Assembly (NCBI RefSeq): GCF_000499845.2
Contig: NC_023758.2
Span: 25,827,520 to 25,891,519 of the forward strand
Origin: Phaseolus vulgaris
Lineage: Eukaryota; Streptophyta; Magnoliopsida; Fabales; Fabaceae
Direction of reading: 5' to 3'
Length of the DNA: 64,000 nt
The translations under genes and the position numbers were made by a program. The notes beneath the pieces were generated by a model, which did not search any database, was not told the DNA's origin, and was given only the letters and a program-made list of their open reading frames with translations. This document shows positions 48,266-61,009 of this stretch, in pieces. Numbering within the stretch: position 1 is the first letter of the stretch; the number at the start of each line of letters is the position of its first letter.

Positions 48266-48800
48266 CAATAACATAATGATAAGACAATCAATGGTCTTGA
48301 TGACGTTGAATGTCATTCAAAGTATCCTCAATTCGCTCCATCCTTTACTCAACCTTGTTAAAATGGGTATTCAGGTTCCTCATACTTTCTTGGATGTTTT
48401 GCATCCCACCCCAAATTTGGATTAATATTTTGGTTTGATTGGGGATTGCGGGCTCAGGTTGACTGGCTTGAATATCTTCTTTGTCAAATTTAAGGTCTTC
48501 TTCATCTGCCTGGTCAAGCCTACCAAGTTGTCATACACCATTGACCTGAAATATATTTATTTTTCTCATACTTTTTTTTCCAAAGTAATGATTTCATCTT
48601 AGCATTATTGTTGCATCATTTGACAAGTCCAAACCATACACCTACATGATTCGTGTTACCAAAATATCATATGATAGAGACATATTGTTATCCGGACATT
48701 TCATCATGTGTTGCATGATGTAGTGAGGCCAATTAATCAATATATTATTTTAGATGGACCACATCGTAAAAATGTCTTCATTCAATAAATATAAGCAGAA
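48266..48800 (-). pseudogene. Decayed plant-transposon-type ORF fragment
   Basis: Read on the minus strand, two blocks are protein-like. About 48740-48610 gives INWPHYIMQHMMKC and LSYDILVTRIM. About 48525-48286 gives an acidic stretch (RLDQADEEDLKFDKEDIQAS) and then a helical one (MRNLNTHFNKVE, stop, RMERIEDTLNDIQRHQDH). The pattern resembles the abundant 'putative plant transposon protein' family found next to Gypsy-like elements. Several stops and shifts are present. The family call is by pattern only. Confidence 0.4.
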
Positions 48801-49786
48801 TAATTTTTAAATTTGATTGTAATAGACTTTTCAGCTAATAAAATAGGAACAATAATTAAGAATTGTGTTATATTTAAAATGGATTTTATATGACACTTAA
48901 AATATCATTTAAATGAATTTTCAATAATAAATATATTTAACTTATGAATTCAATTATCAATAATATAACATAAATTCTATTACTATATTAATATTTTTAT
49001 TTTAAATAATGCATATAATTATTTTTTATTAATAAAAAAAATAGTTTATATTAATAATAATAAGTCAAATGTTAGGATTCAATTTTAACTTTTAATTAGT
49101 ATATTAAAAATTGTATACATATATAAATTAATATCTAAAACTGTATATAATATCTTAAACTAATAAAACATATCTAAATTAGTATATATAATAATTATTT
49201 TAATACGCATAAATATTGAATGATTGGATAGGGAAACAATTATTAATTTTAAATAAAATAAATATTTTTTTCATAAACAATTAAATAATAAAAAAATACT
49301 TTTGTAAACAAAAGAATTAAAAAATAAAGGAATAATATAAAAACAGAAAACAAAATTGAATGTGTTCTGATTAATTCCTACTAATAAATAAAAATCATAA
49401 CTACATTAATTCATCATAATTACATTAATTCATTGTATATTTAAAATGGATTTTAATTAACACTCACAAAACTCATTTAAATGGATTCTCAATGATAAAT
49501 ATATTTAAATTTTCAGTTTAATTATAAATAATATAACAAATTCCATTAATAATTAATATTTCTATTTTTAAACCACAAATTTAAAACAAAAACAAATTAT
49601 ACATTAAAAAAAAACAAATGCGTGAAAGAACAAAACAAGAACACACAACTGGGACGAAGAAGAATTTGTGTATGAAAACAATACACATTTCATTAAAAAA
49701 TATTTTAAAAAAATCACGCTAAACAAAAATTTCACATTTTAAAAAATATGAACATAAGCGATTATTCACTACTTTCAAAATACAAC
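48801..49786. other. AT-rich intergenic DNA, nothing recognised
   Basis: Stops in all frames and long A/T runs. No element or gene was recognised. Confidence 0.5.
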
Positions 49787-50015
49787 ATAATCGATTATCC
49801 AAAGTTTTAAAAAGCATAATCTACTATGCCTTCAGTTAGAAATCACACATAATCAGTTATGCTACAACATAATCGATTAAGCTCATATTTACACACACTA
49901 GATAATCGATTATGCTCACAAAAATAATACCTAATCGATTATGTTGAATACATAATCGATTATCAACAACATAATCGATTAAGTGTTGTGTGATTTTTCA
50001 GTGCTAATCGATTAG
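49787..50015. repeat. Array of seven AATCGATTA palindromes
   Basis: Exact AATCGATTA cores start at about 49789, 49871, 49904, 49933, 49954, 49973 and 50006. Four of them extend to a 12-bp palindrome: ATAATCGATTAT three times and CTAATCGATTAG once. Near-copies such as AATCTACTATG and AATCAGTTATG lie between. Spacing is irregular and the sequence between cores is not conserved, so it is not a CRISPR or an ordinary satellite. Confidence 0.85.
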
Positions 50016-51195
50016 GCACGCTACTGAATGCTAACCTGAGATGAAAAATGCAGTACCAAACTCACTCTCGTACCACTCTGCTAATTCACGAACCTCTCCA
50101 AGCCCACTCAATCAATGGAAACGTCTTTCGATGAAGATTTTGTTTGAATGCATCGTTAACTTTCCCATAACCATTCTTTTATATACGTCGTGAATGAACA
50201 TTGTATATTAATGACCTATCTAATATGAATGACTGCATTCATTGCAGTCAACATGTTGATGGTGAGATAAAGTCAGGCATCTCTAAAAACCGTATTGTGC
50301 ATGACATGCGTGTTCCTTTTCTCGTTGTGCATGCAATGACAGTGTAAATGTGCTGCACGTGTAAGATAAATTTCAATTCAAAAAAGTTAACCAAGGGTAG
50401 CATGGTATTTCAACGTGTCTGACGTGACTTTCTGCTTTGGGTTCTCTCTTTTATCTTTATTCTTGTGAGAAAACCCTAAACACTCCATTTTCTCCGCCCA
50501 CGCACCCTCACCCTCAACTATAAGCTAAACCAAACGGAGGTGACACCCTCTCATTTGTCTCACTTTGTTAAAAACTTCAAATATAACTTGTAATTTAATT
50601 GAGGAACAAAATATTAATGTCATTAAATATATAACTACAAATTTCATATTTATATATAGATACCATTAAATTGTTACGATAAATAATTAATTATGTGGAT
50701 GAATGAATGCAAGGATTAATTACATGAATAAACTCATAATGTAAAAATATTGATAGAAAAAAAGTATGGATTAAAGCAATGATATATATAGATATAGTAT
50801 ATAATATTTTAAAAATAAATTATAAATACAAAAAATATATAAAGTTTTACTATATCTGAATAAATGACGGACAAATTTGTCAATTCCGAAGATATTTAGA
50901 TTTACTTTGGAAAAGATCTGATCTGAACACTATACCTGAGAATCGGGCAAAGTCCATATGCCAGTAGATCGGGTCGGGTCGATTCGAGAAAATCCAACCG
51001 TCCATTCTGCTTTGCACTATCTCATCAATCTTCTATTCTCTTTTGCCGCTTCCTTCCGATTCCGCAACCGTCCTTCGAATTCCGGCCACCGGAGTTCTCT
51101 CGGTTTTCTGTCCGGGCGGTCTTTCTTCAATTCCGTTTTCCCTTTGATCTCTCTCAAATATTCTTTCTGCACCTTCCTAGGGTTTCCTTGACACC
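50016..51195 (+). promoter_or_regulatory. Upstream region and leader of the SKIP31-type gene
   Basis: 50016-50900 is intergenic with nothing recognised. From about 50935 the sequence becomes GC-richer and leader-like. An open frame of 77 codons (ATG at 50958, stop ending at 51191) finishes four bases before the gene's ATG. It would be an upstream ORF if transcription starts before 50958. Confidence 0.4.
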
Positions 51196-53817
51196 ATGAC
51201 TTTCTCCGAGGACGAGGACGAGACTCTGGCACAATTTCTGGAATCAGAGGTTCTCTCGGAGGTCTCTGACAAGGTATTGCGACTTTTCACGATTTTAGAT
51301 TCTGTTGTGTGTTAGACGATAGATTAGGGTTTTTGATTTGGGGGTTCGCAGAGAAAATGTTTGTTTTGTAATGGCTCTATTGGAAATTGTGGCGTGGTAG
51401 CTTTAATTTGAGTTCTGTTGTTGCAGGAAGAGGAAACTGGGGAGGAACGAAAGACAAAGAGAAAGCGGGTAGAGGAGGATGAGAGTACTAAAGAAAAACC
51501 AAGTTCTGATTCATCACCTGCACAGAAGAACATTGTTGTCAATAATTCGGTGGTGCTGAGAAGGATTGAGACTGGTTGTTTCAGCAAAATTCCACCCGAG
51601 CTTTTCCATCATATCCTTAAATTTCTGTCTTCTGAGGTACCACGTAGCGCAGTTTTCGTTTTCTGTGTACGGAAATGTATCTTTTTAAGTTGTTTTTAAT
51701 AGAGAACTCACCTTTAATCGTGGCACCTTATGTAGATGAATTTTATTTTCTTGTCTGCCTTGGCATATGAATTAGCTGACTTTTTTTTATATTGGTGCAG
51801 GACCTTGTTTCTTGTTCCTTAGTCTGTCGATTTCTAAACTGTGCTGCATCGGATGAGGCATTGTGGCGTCGTCTGTAAGTACATATTGTTTCTTACTCAA
51901 AGTTGCATCTTTTCAAAGTGTTGTTGAGATATGATATTTGTTAGAGATTTAGCTTAGGATTAGGTTTGTGGACTGGTTTGGATTTTATATCGTTTTGATT
52001 TGGGAGTTGATCACTGTCAATTAGCTAGTCTTGATGTTCTACTTGACTCAGGAGTGCCAGTCCCATATCTGCTGGGTATGAGAGACGGAACTCCCTGTTT
52101 GAAGTGGAGGCTGCTCCTATTTTATCAGCTTGGCTTTGAGGAGTTGGTTCTCCTCTTTTTAAGTTCTTGTTATTTATGTTTCCTTTTTTACATGTTTGTT
52201 ATGCCAATAGTAATGGTAAAAACTTTCAGGTACTGTATGCGATGGGGCCTTCTTCCCCCTACACGGAAGTTAAGGGAATGTCCATGGAAAAAGTTATATA
52301 TTCAGGTATTTGCACTATTTATATTTCCGTTTTTCTTAGTAGTATTTCATTGTTTCATCAATTTGTGATTTTTGGTTGAGGATTTTGATTACATAAATTG
52401 AAATATACATAACTCACGTTGAAGAATGTATTTTAATCTTGACTCTTAGAAACCTGGATGGAATTAATCAACTGTACTTTGTGAATTTGTGTGATCTCAT
52501 ATGCAGCGTGATGGAGAGGACATGATTGAACTTGTTAGGAACTGCCAAAATGAGTTTAAGGAGTACTACATTCAAATGCAAGCAGCTAAGCGAAGTCAAG
52601 CTCCTCTTCCTTCACAGGTAATGATTGAAACTATTATAATGTGGAACTCTATACTGGTGTGTTGAGTTCCTTTCAGCTATGTAAAGAAAAGCTAGATTAA
52701 CAGTTCCAGTCCTTCTTCAAATTTTCATGATCTGCAAGTGTCTCTCCTTTCAGTCGAAGGGGGAAGAAGGGACGGAGCTGAAGTTTATATAGCAATGATT
52801 GTTTGCTTTTGTTCCTACTGTCTATCTTGATTGAGATTTTATAATATTATTGCTAATGTTGTTTTGGATAGTAAATTTTCATCTTTTATATTATGATTTC
52901 TTTCATCTACTTATTTATACATCTATATGCTTCATAACTTTTTGTTATTTGTCCCCTTTTTTCTGCATATGAAGTTGAAGGACGATAGGATAATTCTTGA
53001 CAAAACATTAGCTGATCAAGTGGAATCATGGAAAAGCAGCAGGGGCCTAAGTAATACAGTGGTGACTGATCATACTTGTACTGGGGAAACATGCTCTTAC
53101 TACCAAATTGGAGATGTATTTATTTGTGAGAAGACTGGACAAGTTCATGGTGGGAGCATTATCTATGTCTGCCAATGCTTCTAAGTGCTTTAATTGACGT
53201 TTTTTTACATTAAACTTTGGTCTGAGTGGAACTTATAATTTGCGTTTATTTTCTTTTGTAGTTTGTGATGATACATGTAGAGAAGTAATTATGGATCCCA
53301 CAAACGAGCTTTTGGTATGTACAATATCAGGGCACTGTTTTGATAGATTATTGTCACCTTCCGAAATGGAGCCTGATACTGTAAGTCTGAGTGTTCTTTA
53401 ACATGGTATTTTATACTGTTTTACTGCATCTATAATATTTTATATTGATCTTTTAAAGCGCCCAGTATCTATAATAAATTTATACTGTTAACAGAGTTAA
53501 TCATATTTATAATAAGTAAGTTGATGGTTACTTTTGTGAAACCTCCTATTGGTTTCTATTCTTTTAAAATTTCAGGAGCAGCTGCAAGGTGCTGCGACTG
53601 ATGAGGCAGAACCGTTTATGGGATCTGGCCGTTTTGGTAAACTTATCTCTTTGGCTTCGTTCCTTTTATCTGGAGTTGTTAAAATCAGCCCTTGCGCATC
53701 ATCGCATGCATCTTCATTATTCTGACGCATCTTTCCATTTTAACAGCACGAGCTTATTTGCTGGGGTACAATTGTGCTGATGAAAAGGAGCTTGAAGCTA
53801 CTTTGAGGTTTTGCTGA
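51196..53817 (+). CDS. SKIP31: F-box protein, SKIP31 type
   Basis: Nine exons (51196-51273, 51427-51636, 51801-51874, 52230-52305, 52507-52617, 52975-53149, 53262-53380, 53576-53636, 53747-53817) join in frame to 324 codons. The acidic N-terminus ([18 protein letters not shown]) and overall length match SKIP31. The F-box is at about 78-121 ([20 protein letters not shown], then [18 protein letters not shown]). The C-terminal third is Cys/His-rich ([31 protein letters not shown]), spaced like a metal-binding domain. F-box proteins give substrate specificity to SCF ubiquitin ligases through SKP1/ASK binding; the target is unknown. The exon 6 acceptor (ATGAAG) is weak but keeps frame and homology. 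Confidence 0.88.
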
Positions 53818-56308
53818 TCCCCATTTTGAGCTCTATATTGGATGATCCTAGGTTTCATCATTTACGTATTTGGCGTTTACATTAAATATGATGTAGTTTC
53901 TATTGGCAGAAGAATACTTGCTTAGGTTAAGATTAAAACTCTGCTTTTGTCTTGTCTTATATATTACTAGTTTCATCCTTTTAATGTATGTATAGTTGAA
54001 CTTAAGTAGAAAAATTCCTTTTCTCTCGTTACTGCAATAGTTGGTTCGTTATGTTACAAAATTAATATTTAGTGACATTTTAAAGTTGTTATTTTCCAAA
54101 GTTATTGCCAAAATTAATTGCGTTCTATACCTATATTACATGGCTGATTTTTGTGCCTTTTGTTTTTTTGCTTAAATTAAGTTCTTGTTGTACTGTTTAA
54201 ATTAATAAAATCTAATTAAATAATTAACACTCCATCTAATCTATTCTTATAAATTATAAAATACAATATGAAAATTGAAATCTTGCTCTGTTCGTTGTTC
54301 TTAACTAGACATTCTTGATACTTTCCTCTGTTTTTTTTTTAATCTTTTTTATTTATTTCTAAATTGAAAGAAAATTGACAATAGTTAAAACTAGTTTTAT
54401 ATTACAATTTAAATTGTGAATTTAAAATTCAAAATTATATATTAAAATTTTATTATTGTTAATTTTTTTTATCCAATTTATTATAAAGTGATTACTTACC
54501 TTTGTCTTCATTCTTCTCGTATGAATGTGGAGAGAACATAATGCAATTGAGAATTAATTTACTTTTGGTTCAGACTAGCTCTCTTTATTGTATTTTCCTT
54601 TTTCAGTCAGGTTGTCTTTTGATATTGCAGGTGTTTAGGGTTATTGGCTTCTTTTGGAACTTCTTTGATTTTCTTTAGACTCTTCCATAAACTAAATAAA
54701 CACATGCATACCAAAAACTGTCGTGTACTGTACTTATATATCATCTTAAGAGAATGACTCATTCTCTATTTGCTAGTAGATATGTCTAGTCTTTTTAAGT
54801 ATACACTTTATTTCTTTTATTTGTTTAAATCAAAACACGAGGATGCCATAAAACATTTTTTAACCTTACAACTATTATTGAATTTATCTTTAAAATGATT
54901 GAATTAGAGCGTATACGAAAACAATTCATATTTTTATTATGAAATTAATCAAATATTTTGTTTTTTGAATTAAAATTGCAATTAAGATTTTGTTTGATTT
55001 TAAAAATAAATTTAATTATTTGGATAAAATCATATCCCCCCTCCACACTTTCTCATAAGTTGACTTAAAAATCCCTTGTACCAATGTCTTTTATAGTATT
55101 TCCTTAAATTATTTCCTCTTAATTTTACTTTCTATTCCAGGCAAGTGAAATTGGCTTCTACCTTGTCCTAGGTTTTAAAAACTAAACTATCTATTAATTG
55201 TTGTTAAAGTATTATTGATTTGAAAATTATAAAGATCTTATTTAAGCAATTGAAAACTCCAAAAACAAAAATACTGATTTCCGAAAGTTAAATAACTAAA
55301 ATATATGATCACTAATAAAAAAAACAAACCACTTATTTCTCACTTTAAACCAATTTAAGTATGCATATTTTCATCAATAACCCTGCATCTTAACCAAAGG
55401 AGGAAACAGTACACTTGTGGCCAATGAGATAGTTAAGTAGAAAACAAAAACAAAAAACTATGCAAAACATCAAATACGCAGAATAAAACGGCGAATAATA
55501 AAACTCGAAAGTTAAAAAACTATGTAAATATTGTGAGCCCCTCGTATATTATATGAATGAATCAGATCCTCTTTTTTTTTTTTTAAGAATAGAATAGGAT
55601 GCGTTAAATCAACCAAAATTTGTGAATATAAAAAGGTCATGACATTTTTTTTTATTTCCTTTACAATGGTAGTGATGAAATTAGAATCTACAACCTCACT
55701 AGAATGACCTAGTGGATTGAGTACAATTCCTTTTAAATAGAAGAAAAAATAACTTCCTTTATAGTTAGTGACATATATTTTAGTATTATTGTTTTGGGCA
55801 TAAGCTTTATATTTTTATATTAAGTCAAATATATTTTCCCTTTTAGTACTAAAACTATAAATATTCCCATTTTTTTCTTGTTAACTTACTCATTTATGTT
55901 AAACAACTAACTCAATTGGGATAACAGATAAAATAGTAATATGTCTTAAACGTTTTCAAAATAAATAAATAAATCATAGAACAACAAATTACATATTTTA
56001 ATACTAAAAATAATGAATTATTTAAAGCACAAACAAAATTCACGGTCAAAGAATGTATCTTTAGTCATTGTTGAAAGAATGATTTGTAAATTAATATAGT
56101 AACTTTTTATATGTTCAAAGGAAAAGTTTAATTTTTTATTTTTATGTATTGATATATATTAATGATAATTTATCATATTCCCAAATTTATTTGTTGTTTT
56201 GTACATAAATGGAAACTTTGGAATGGTCCCTACCAAAAAAGAAAGGTTTAAGCAAAAGCAGAAGCGTGACATTTATGCGCATACGATAGTTAAAGAAAGT
56301 GGGAAATT
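53818..56308. other. Intergenic DNA between SKIP31-type and GPRP genes
   Basis: AT-rich. The start holds the SKIP31 3' UTR. No gene or element was recognised up to the GPRP promoter. Confidence 0.5.
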
Positions 56309-56443
56309 CCACGTGTCTCTCTGCTAGGGGCTTGATTGCATGCTACGCGTCCCTGACGCGTTATCCACCCTTCTTTTGACCATCTATAAGATACATTCTC
56401 TTCTTTCTATTCACAATAATAATAATACTTATTATTATAAATA
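56309..56443 (+). promoter_or_regulatory. GPRP promoter: G-box, two ACGCGT motifs, TATA box
   Basis: CCACGTGT (56309-56316) contains a G-box. ACGCGT occurs twice, at 56345-56350 and 56356-56361. A TATAAATA box lies at 56436-56443, so transcription probably starts near 56470. G-box/ABRE plus CGCGT-type coupling elements are a known arrangement in ABA- and stress-responsive plant promoters. Response here is inferred only. Confidence 0.6.
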
Positions 56444-56515
56444 CCTATTTCTCACCCTCTTTCTTCCTTTCCAATTTCTCAATTTCTTTCTCGCCTTTCT
56501 GCAAAATCTAAATCT

Positions 56516-56969
56516 GTGAGTTCTTTCTTTCTCTTTATGCTTTCCCAATTATTAGTAACTCTCCACTACCAATTTTCATTGAATTCTGTGTTTTTACCTT
56601 CTTCATCTGCATAATAATCTTCCCTTTTTCTTTGTATTTCTGATGCTATATTTCTTTCAATTCATGATGTATACATGGCTGCTGCTTCAATGTTGTTGTG
56701 CTAGTTCATAATTCAGTGATGCTTAGGCTAATGTTATTTTATAATGGTTTCTCCTAAAATACCGCACCTTCTCATGTTCTTGTGTTCACAATGGTTTAAT
56801 CAATATCGAAAATGAAAGTTCTGATTTGCATGCAAGATCTGTACGGCTTGATTCATTTTTGTGTTGGGTTGGATTGGAGAATGCCCATTTTATTTAATTT
56901 GTAAAGCTGTGTGTTTTCTTGTTTTCTTTATAGCTATGTAACTAATGTGTTATTTTTTTGAATTTATAG
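56516..56969 (+). other. Probable 5' UTR intron of the GPRP gene
   Basis: A good donor (TCT|GTGAGT at 56516) and an acceptor (TTATAG ending at 56969) frame a T-rich stretch of 454 bp, leaving a short second leader exon before the ATG at 57008. Leader introns are common in highly expressed plant genes. Confidence 0.6.
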
Positions 56970-57007
56970 ATTCCTGATAGTGAATCATCAGCTTTTTCCC
57001 TTGAAAG

Positions 57008-58078
57008 ATGGGAGGTGGTAAGGACAAACATGGTGAAGAAGAAAAAGGAATGTTCTCAAATCTGGCTCATGGGGTAGCTAGTGCTTATGGTCACGGTGGC
57101 TACCCTCCACAAGGGGGATATCCTCCTGGCTCCTACCCTCCTCCAGGGGGATACCCATCTGGTCATGGCTACCCTCCACAAGGTGGTTATCCTCCACAAG
57201 GCGGTTATCCTCCACAAGGTGGTTATCCTCCACAAGGTTATCCTCCTGCTGGTTATCCCCCTGCTGGTTATCCCCCTGCTGGGGGTTACCCTCCCGCAGG
57301 TTACTCTTCACAAGGCTATCATGCTCCACATGGTATTATTCTTTCATTTTTATTTATCTTTATTAAATCTTTTAATCAACAAAATGATTGTAACATGGGG
57401 CTCATGGTTTAAAATGATCTTTTTGACATACTGGTGTCTTTTAAACCAATCTATATGCTGTATGATTTACATTACAAGTTCCATCAACATAAACTTGTTT
57501 AGCTAATAAACAGTTCATAAAGGAGATATGTTAACTTGGACCCGTGGTAATGGTTGTTAATGCTTTATGGCCACATTCTTGCTCTCAATTGTAGATTAAT
57601 ACTGTCTACACTGATGTTTTCATAATTTCAGTATGTATCATGACTGTCCTCTACTATGTTTGAAATTCGCTATCTGTTTTGTTGTGTTTGTTTAAACTCA
57701 GTTGACTTATGCATTGCGCATTTAAAAGGATTTTCCCCGCAGTTGGAAATTTTAATAATATACTTGAAGGAATCTAACTTCCATGCTTTGTCATTAGGAT
57801 CTCATGGGTCTAGTGGACACAGCGGTATGGGGGCAGGGGCAGGGGCATTGCTCGCAGGTGGTGCTGCTGCAGCAGCTGCTGCCTATGGGGCTCATCATTT
57901 GTCCCACAGTCACCATGGACATGGTGGATATGGTGGTGGATATGGTGGTGGATATGGACACATGCCCCACGGCAAATTCAAAAATCATGGCAAGTTCAAA
58001 CATGGGAAGTTCGGCAAGCATGGGAAATTTAAGCACGGGGGGAAGTTTGGCAAGGGTATGTTCAAGAAGTGGAAATGA
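57008..58078 (+). CDS. GPRP: Glycine/proline-rich protein (GPRP, 'A3-like')
   Basis: Two coding exons (57008-57332, 57798-58078) join in phase 1 to 201 codons. The N-terminus [20 protein letters not shown] is followed by about a dozen [10 protein letters not shown] repeats (residues about 30-105), then an Ala-rich hydrophobic segment ([19 protein letters not shown], about 121-139), [13 protein letters not shown], and a basic His/Lys/Gly tail of HGKFK repeats ending KKWK. This XYPPX-repeat, Ala-rich core and HGK tail order is that of the small plant GPRP family. Its biochemical role is poorly known; links to stress and growth have been proposed. No signal peptide is visible. The GYPPQ run is a 15-18-bp DNA repeat that could change length. 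Confidence 0.92.
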
Positions 58079-60135
58079 TGATAGTTTGTGTATATGCAAC
58101 CGCAATTCTAGATGCTGGTGCGGATTGCTTTTATAAATAAACTCTACTTTGTTTGATGTCCATCTATACTTTGGTGGAACTCTAGTGTTTTTTATTTCTT
58201 TGACATAGACAAAGATGCATCATCAATTCCTTATGAACTGCAAATAGATCCCTGGATAATATCTGCGAGCTTGCAGTTCCTTTAGCAAAGGATTGATTCA
58301 TGTAGCCTGGGTTTATTTTACTGAAATGAGAATGGATTCATCAATCTTTATATGAAGAATCTTAAACAGAATATCTTGTATGTATAGTGTATATGTTGTA
58401 TTGTGTACTGGTGAAAATACTTCAAGGTTGGTTCATATATAACATATAGTATTCTGGTGACTGCTGTCTGAATGGGACAAAGTCAAAAGGGTTGTATTGA
58501 CACTATCTTTTCATCACCATTGTGTTCTCCTTTTCTCCATGTAGAGGTTTAGGCTTGACCCATGACGGGTTTCATCTGCGCATCCAATTTTCTATTTATT
58601 TTTAAAATAATATGACATTTATGGTTAATGTTCATTTTAAAGTTAAATTTTTTTATATATTGAGTTTTGTTTATACTTTTATTATTTGCTTATTGTTACA
58701 TATGATCTACTTTATTCTATTTCTATTTACTGTAGAGTAAGAAATGCTATCTTTTAGTATGAATGACAACTTTTATATATTATGTTCTCCTTTTTTCATG
58801 CTTTTGTTTCAAATTACTTTCAATCAACTTTGCATCAAAGCCTCAATATACCTCAAATCAACGAAAAGCTCAAATTAATATTCCCACACTTACATTTTTT
58901 ATCAATTTCCAAAACAAGTTCAAAGCTACTTTAATCCCTAAGGTTGGACATATCATTGGATTTCCACTTTCAAAACTTGTAATGAGCTGCAAAATCATCA
59001 AGAAAAATGTTAATAAGGCTCAAAATAATATACTCAAAACACTTTCAAAACTTGTAATGAGCTACAATATCATCAAGAATTTTTTTAATAAAGCTCAAAA
59101 TAATATACTATAAACACTTTCAAAGCTTGTAAAATCATCAAGAAAAATGTTAATAAGGCTCAAAACAATATACAAGTGGAATTAGTGCAAAATATGTTAA
59201 TTAGGCTAAATAGTACAAATGAAAGAAGGTTTAAATAATATCAAAATCAATAATTCATGTCTGAACAAGTAGTATAAAAAAAAGAATCAATTCAATTTCA
59301 CCACGGTATGTTCTACTAGAAAAATCTATAGCCTAATTATCATGTAAAATTTATTACACTGGGAGTGTAAGAAACAAATTATATTTTAAACCTCTAATTA
59401 AAAATGGAGAAAAGTAGATTGTTCATCAAAGTTTTAAAACTTAGTGTTCATTGATAACTATGTGAAACTATGCGAAACTAAACTAGTAATACACTCCATC
59501 AAATCAAACATTGTCTTCAATGCGAGAATATACTGCAGAAAGAATATCAAAACCAAACAAATAAAACAAGAAAAAATCAAAACAATGCACAATTTTTTTG
59601 TTAATACTTAAAACCTGCAACATGTTCAATGAAAGTTATTAAAGGAAAGAAAATAAAAAGAAAAAAGCATGGCAAGTAACCCAATATGACAACTTGTCAA
59701 AGTATATTTTCTTTAAATTTATGCAATATTGTTTACCTTTTAAACTATTCACAATTATATTATATATACAATTTTGAATTTTACTAACAAAAATATATAT
59801 TTTGAAAAATACATTAAAATTCTAGTCTATTATTACCAAATTGTTTTGGAAGTAAATATGGAAACACATTCATTGGATATGGAATTAGGGAGCTTGTAAT
59901 TTGTATACAAAGTACACCACTTCAAATATAAAGAAGGTGGTTGTTGAATGTGTGATAATGAAAGTGTTCTAACATAATTAATCGCATCGTGTGAAAAAAA
60001 AAATTGACACCTATAAGTATAATAGAAACTAGATGTATGACATAATTAATCTCATCACATGTAATATATATGTCATACACATATCAGAATCATAAGTACA
60101 ACTTGTATGAGTTTTTAAAAATTGTGATAAATTAA
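58079..60135. other. 3' flank and intergenic DNA with a local duplication
   Basis: The GPRP 3' UTR lies at the start. Around 58960-59170 the phrase CTTTCAAAACTTGTAATGAG / AATAAGGCTCAAAATAATAT recurs three times at roughly 70-bp spacing, a short decayed tandem repeat. An apparent 116-codon frame at 58763-59113 covers this repeat and has no recognisable domain. Confidence 0.5.
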
Positions 60136-60315
60136 AATCTAAGTGATGGCAGAGGCTCAAGCCCAAGTTCAAATACAAGTTCAAGCTTAAGCTCAAGTCC
60201 AACACATAGAAGATATGGGTCAACTACAAGAGCTATGGCTAGAAGAATTCAAGAGGATTGGAATACTGCTACTGATGGCAGAGAAACGTTCCTCTATATA
60301 TTCAAAATGCCATAA
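60136..60315 (+). pseudogene. C-terminal tail of a Ty3/Gypsy polyprotein
   Basis: An open frame of about 59 codons ends in TAA at 60313-60315. A Ser-rich stretch (SSPSSNTSSSLSSSP) leads to STTRAMARRIQEDW and ends FLYIFKMP. A basic TRAxARRxQ-type tail at the end of the polyprotein is typical of plant Gypsy elements and normally lies just before the 3' LTR. Nothing upstream continues it as pol, so only the tail survives. Confidence 0.55.
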
Positions 60316-60319
60316 GCTT

Positions 60320-60989
60320 AGTGTAGAGTATTATTTATTTTCTGTCAAAATTAGAATAGGAAATTACTGTAACTTTTCTTAGAATTTAATTTTGGCACAT
60401 AAAATCAACCTAGGTTAATTTAGAGTTTCTAAAACCTCTAAATTTACCTAGACCAGTTTAAGCAAGGTAAAAGAGTACACAATTAACACATGCTCCATGT
60501 GTAAAATGTGCTGCAAGGCTACCTCCACATGATCCATATGAAACATGTGCTAAAAAGCTTTTCAACACATGTGCTAAAAAAGCTTTTCAACACATGTTAA
60601 ATATGCTTCATGAGCTCCATGTGCCAAGATGCATTAGGCAGACATTCCAAAACTATTTCACTTGCATTTGAATTTCATTTGACCAGTTCTCCATTGCTAT
60701 AAAAAGAGGAGTCTACCTCATGTAAAAAGGGAGATTAATCATAGAGTGAAATTGCTGCCAACTTTTTGTGCCAATTCTTCACTCTTGTCTACTTCCTCTC
60801 TAGGATAGGCAAGTTTAGTCTTCAACCTTCATCTTCCAAGTGAGTTGGTTGAACCACTCACCTTCATACTTTACCTACACCTCCAAGGCAACCATGATCT
60901 CCATGTGAGAGCCTTGTTCGTGAGCAATCCATGAAAGCTTCCGCAACTCCACCAAAGTTAATCAATCGGATGAAAGCATGCACCTATCA
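60320..60989 (+). repeat. Gypsy LTR (left border approximate)
   Basis: The right end is well placed: CCTATCA at 60983-60989, followed two bases later by a primer-binding-like TGGTATTTAGAGTC. A promoter-like TATAAAAA lies at 60698-60705. A 24-26-bp tandem duplication of the type CATGTGCTAAAAAGCTTTTC is at about 60543-60597. The left border is guessed near TGTAGAGTATT (60320). The partner LTR is not in the window. Confidence 0.6.
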
Positions 60990-60991
60990 AG

Positions 60992-61009
60992 TGGTATTTA
61001 GAGTCATGG
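60992..61009 (+). other. Degenerate Gypsy primer-binding site
   Basis: TGGTATTTAGAGTCATGG resembles the Met-tRNA type TGGTATCAGAGCC, with several changes, two bases after the LTR. Confidence 0.5.

Noticed and set aside
49787..50015. CRISPR-like array
   Set aside because: The repeated core is only 9-12 bp, palindromic and irregularly spaced, in a plant nuclear context.
57078..58136. Overlapping frames on both strands over the GPRP gene
   Set aside because: Shadows of the GYPP and HGK repeat coding sequence.
58763..59113. 116-codon frame near the GPRP 3' flank
   Set aside because: Its second half is a short tandem repeat and the first half has no domain; no supporting promoter or splice signals.
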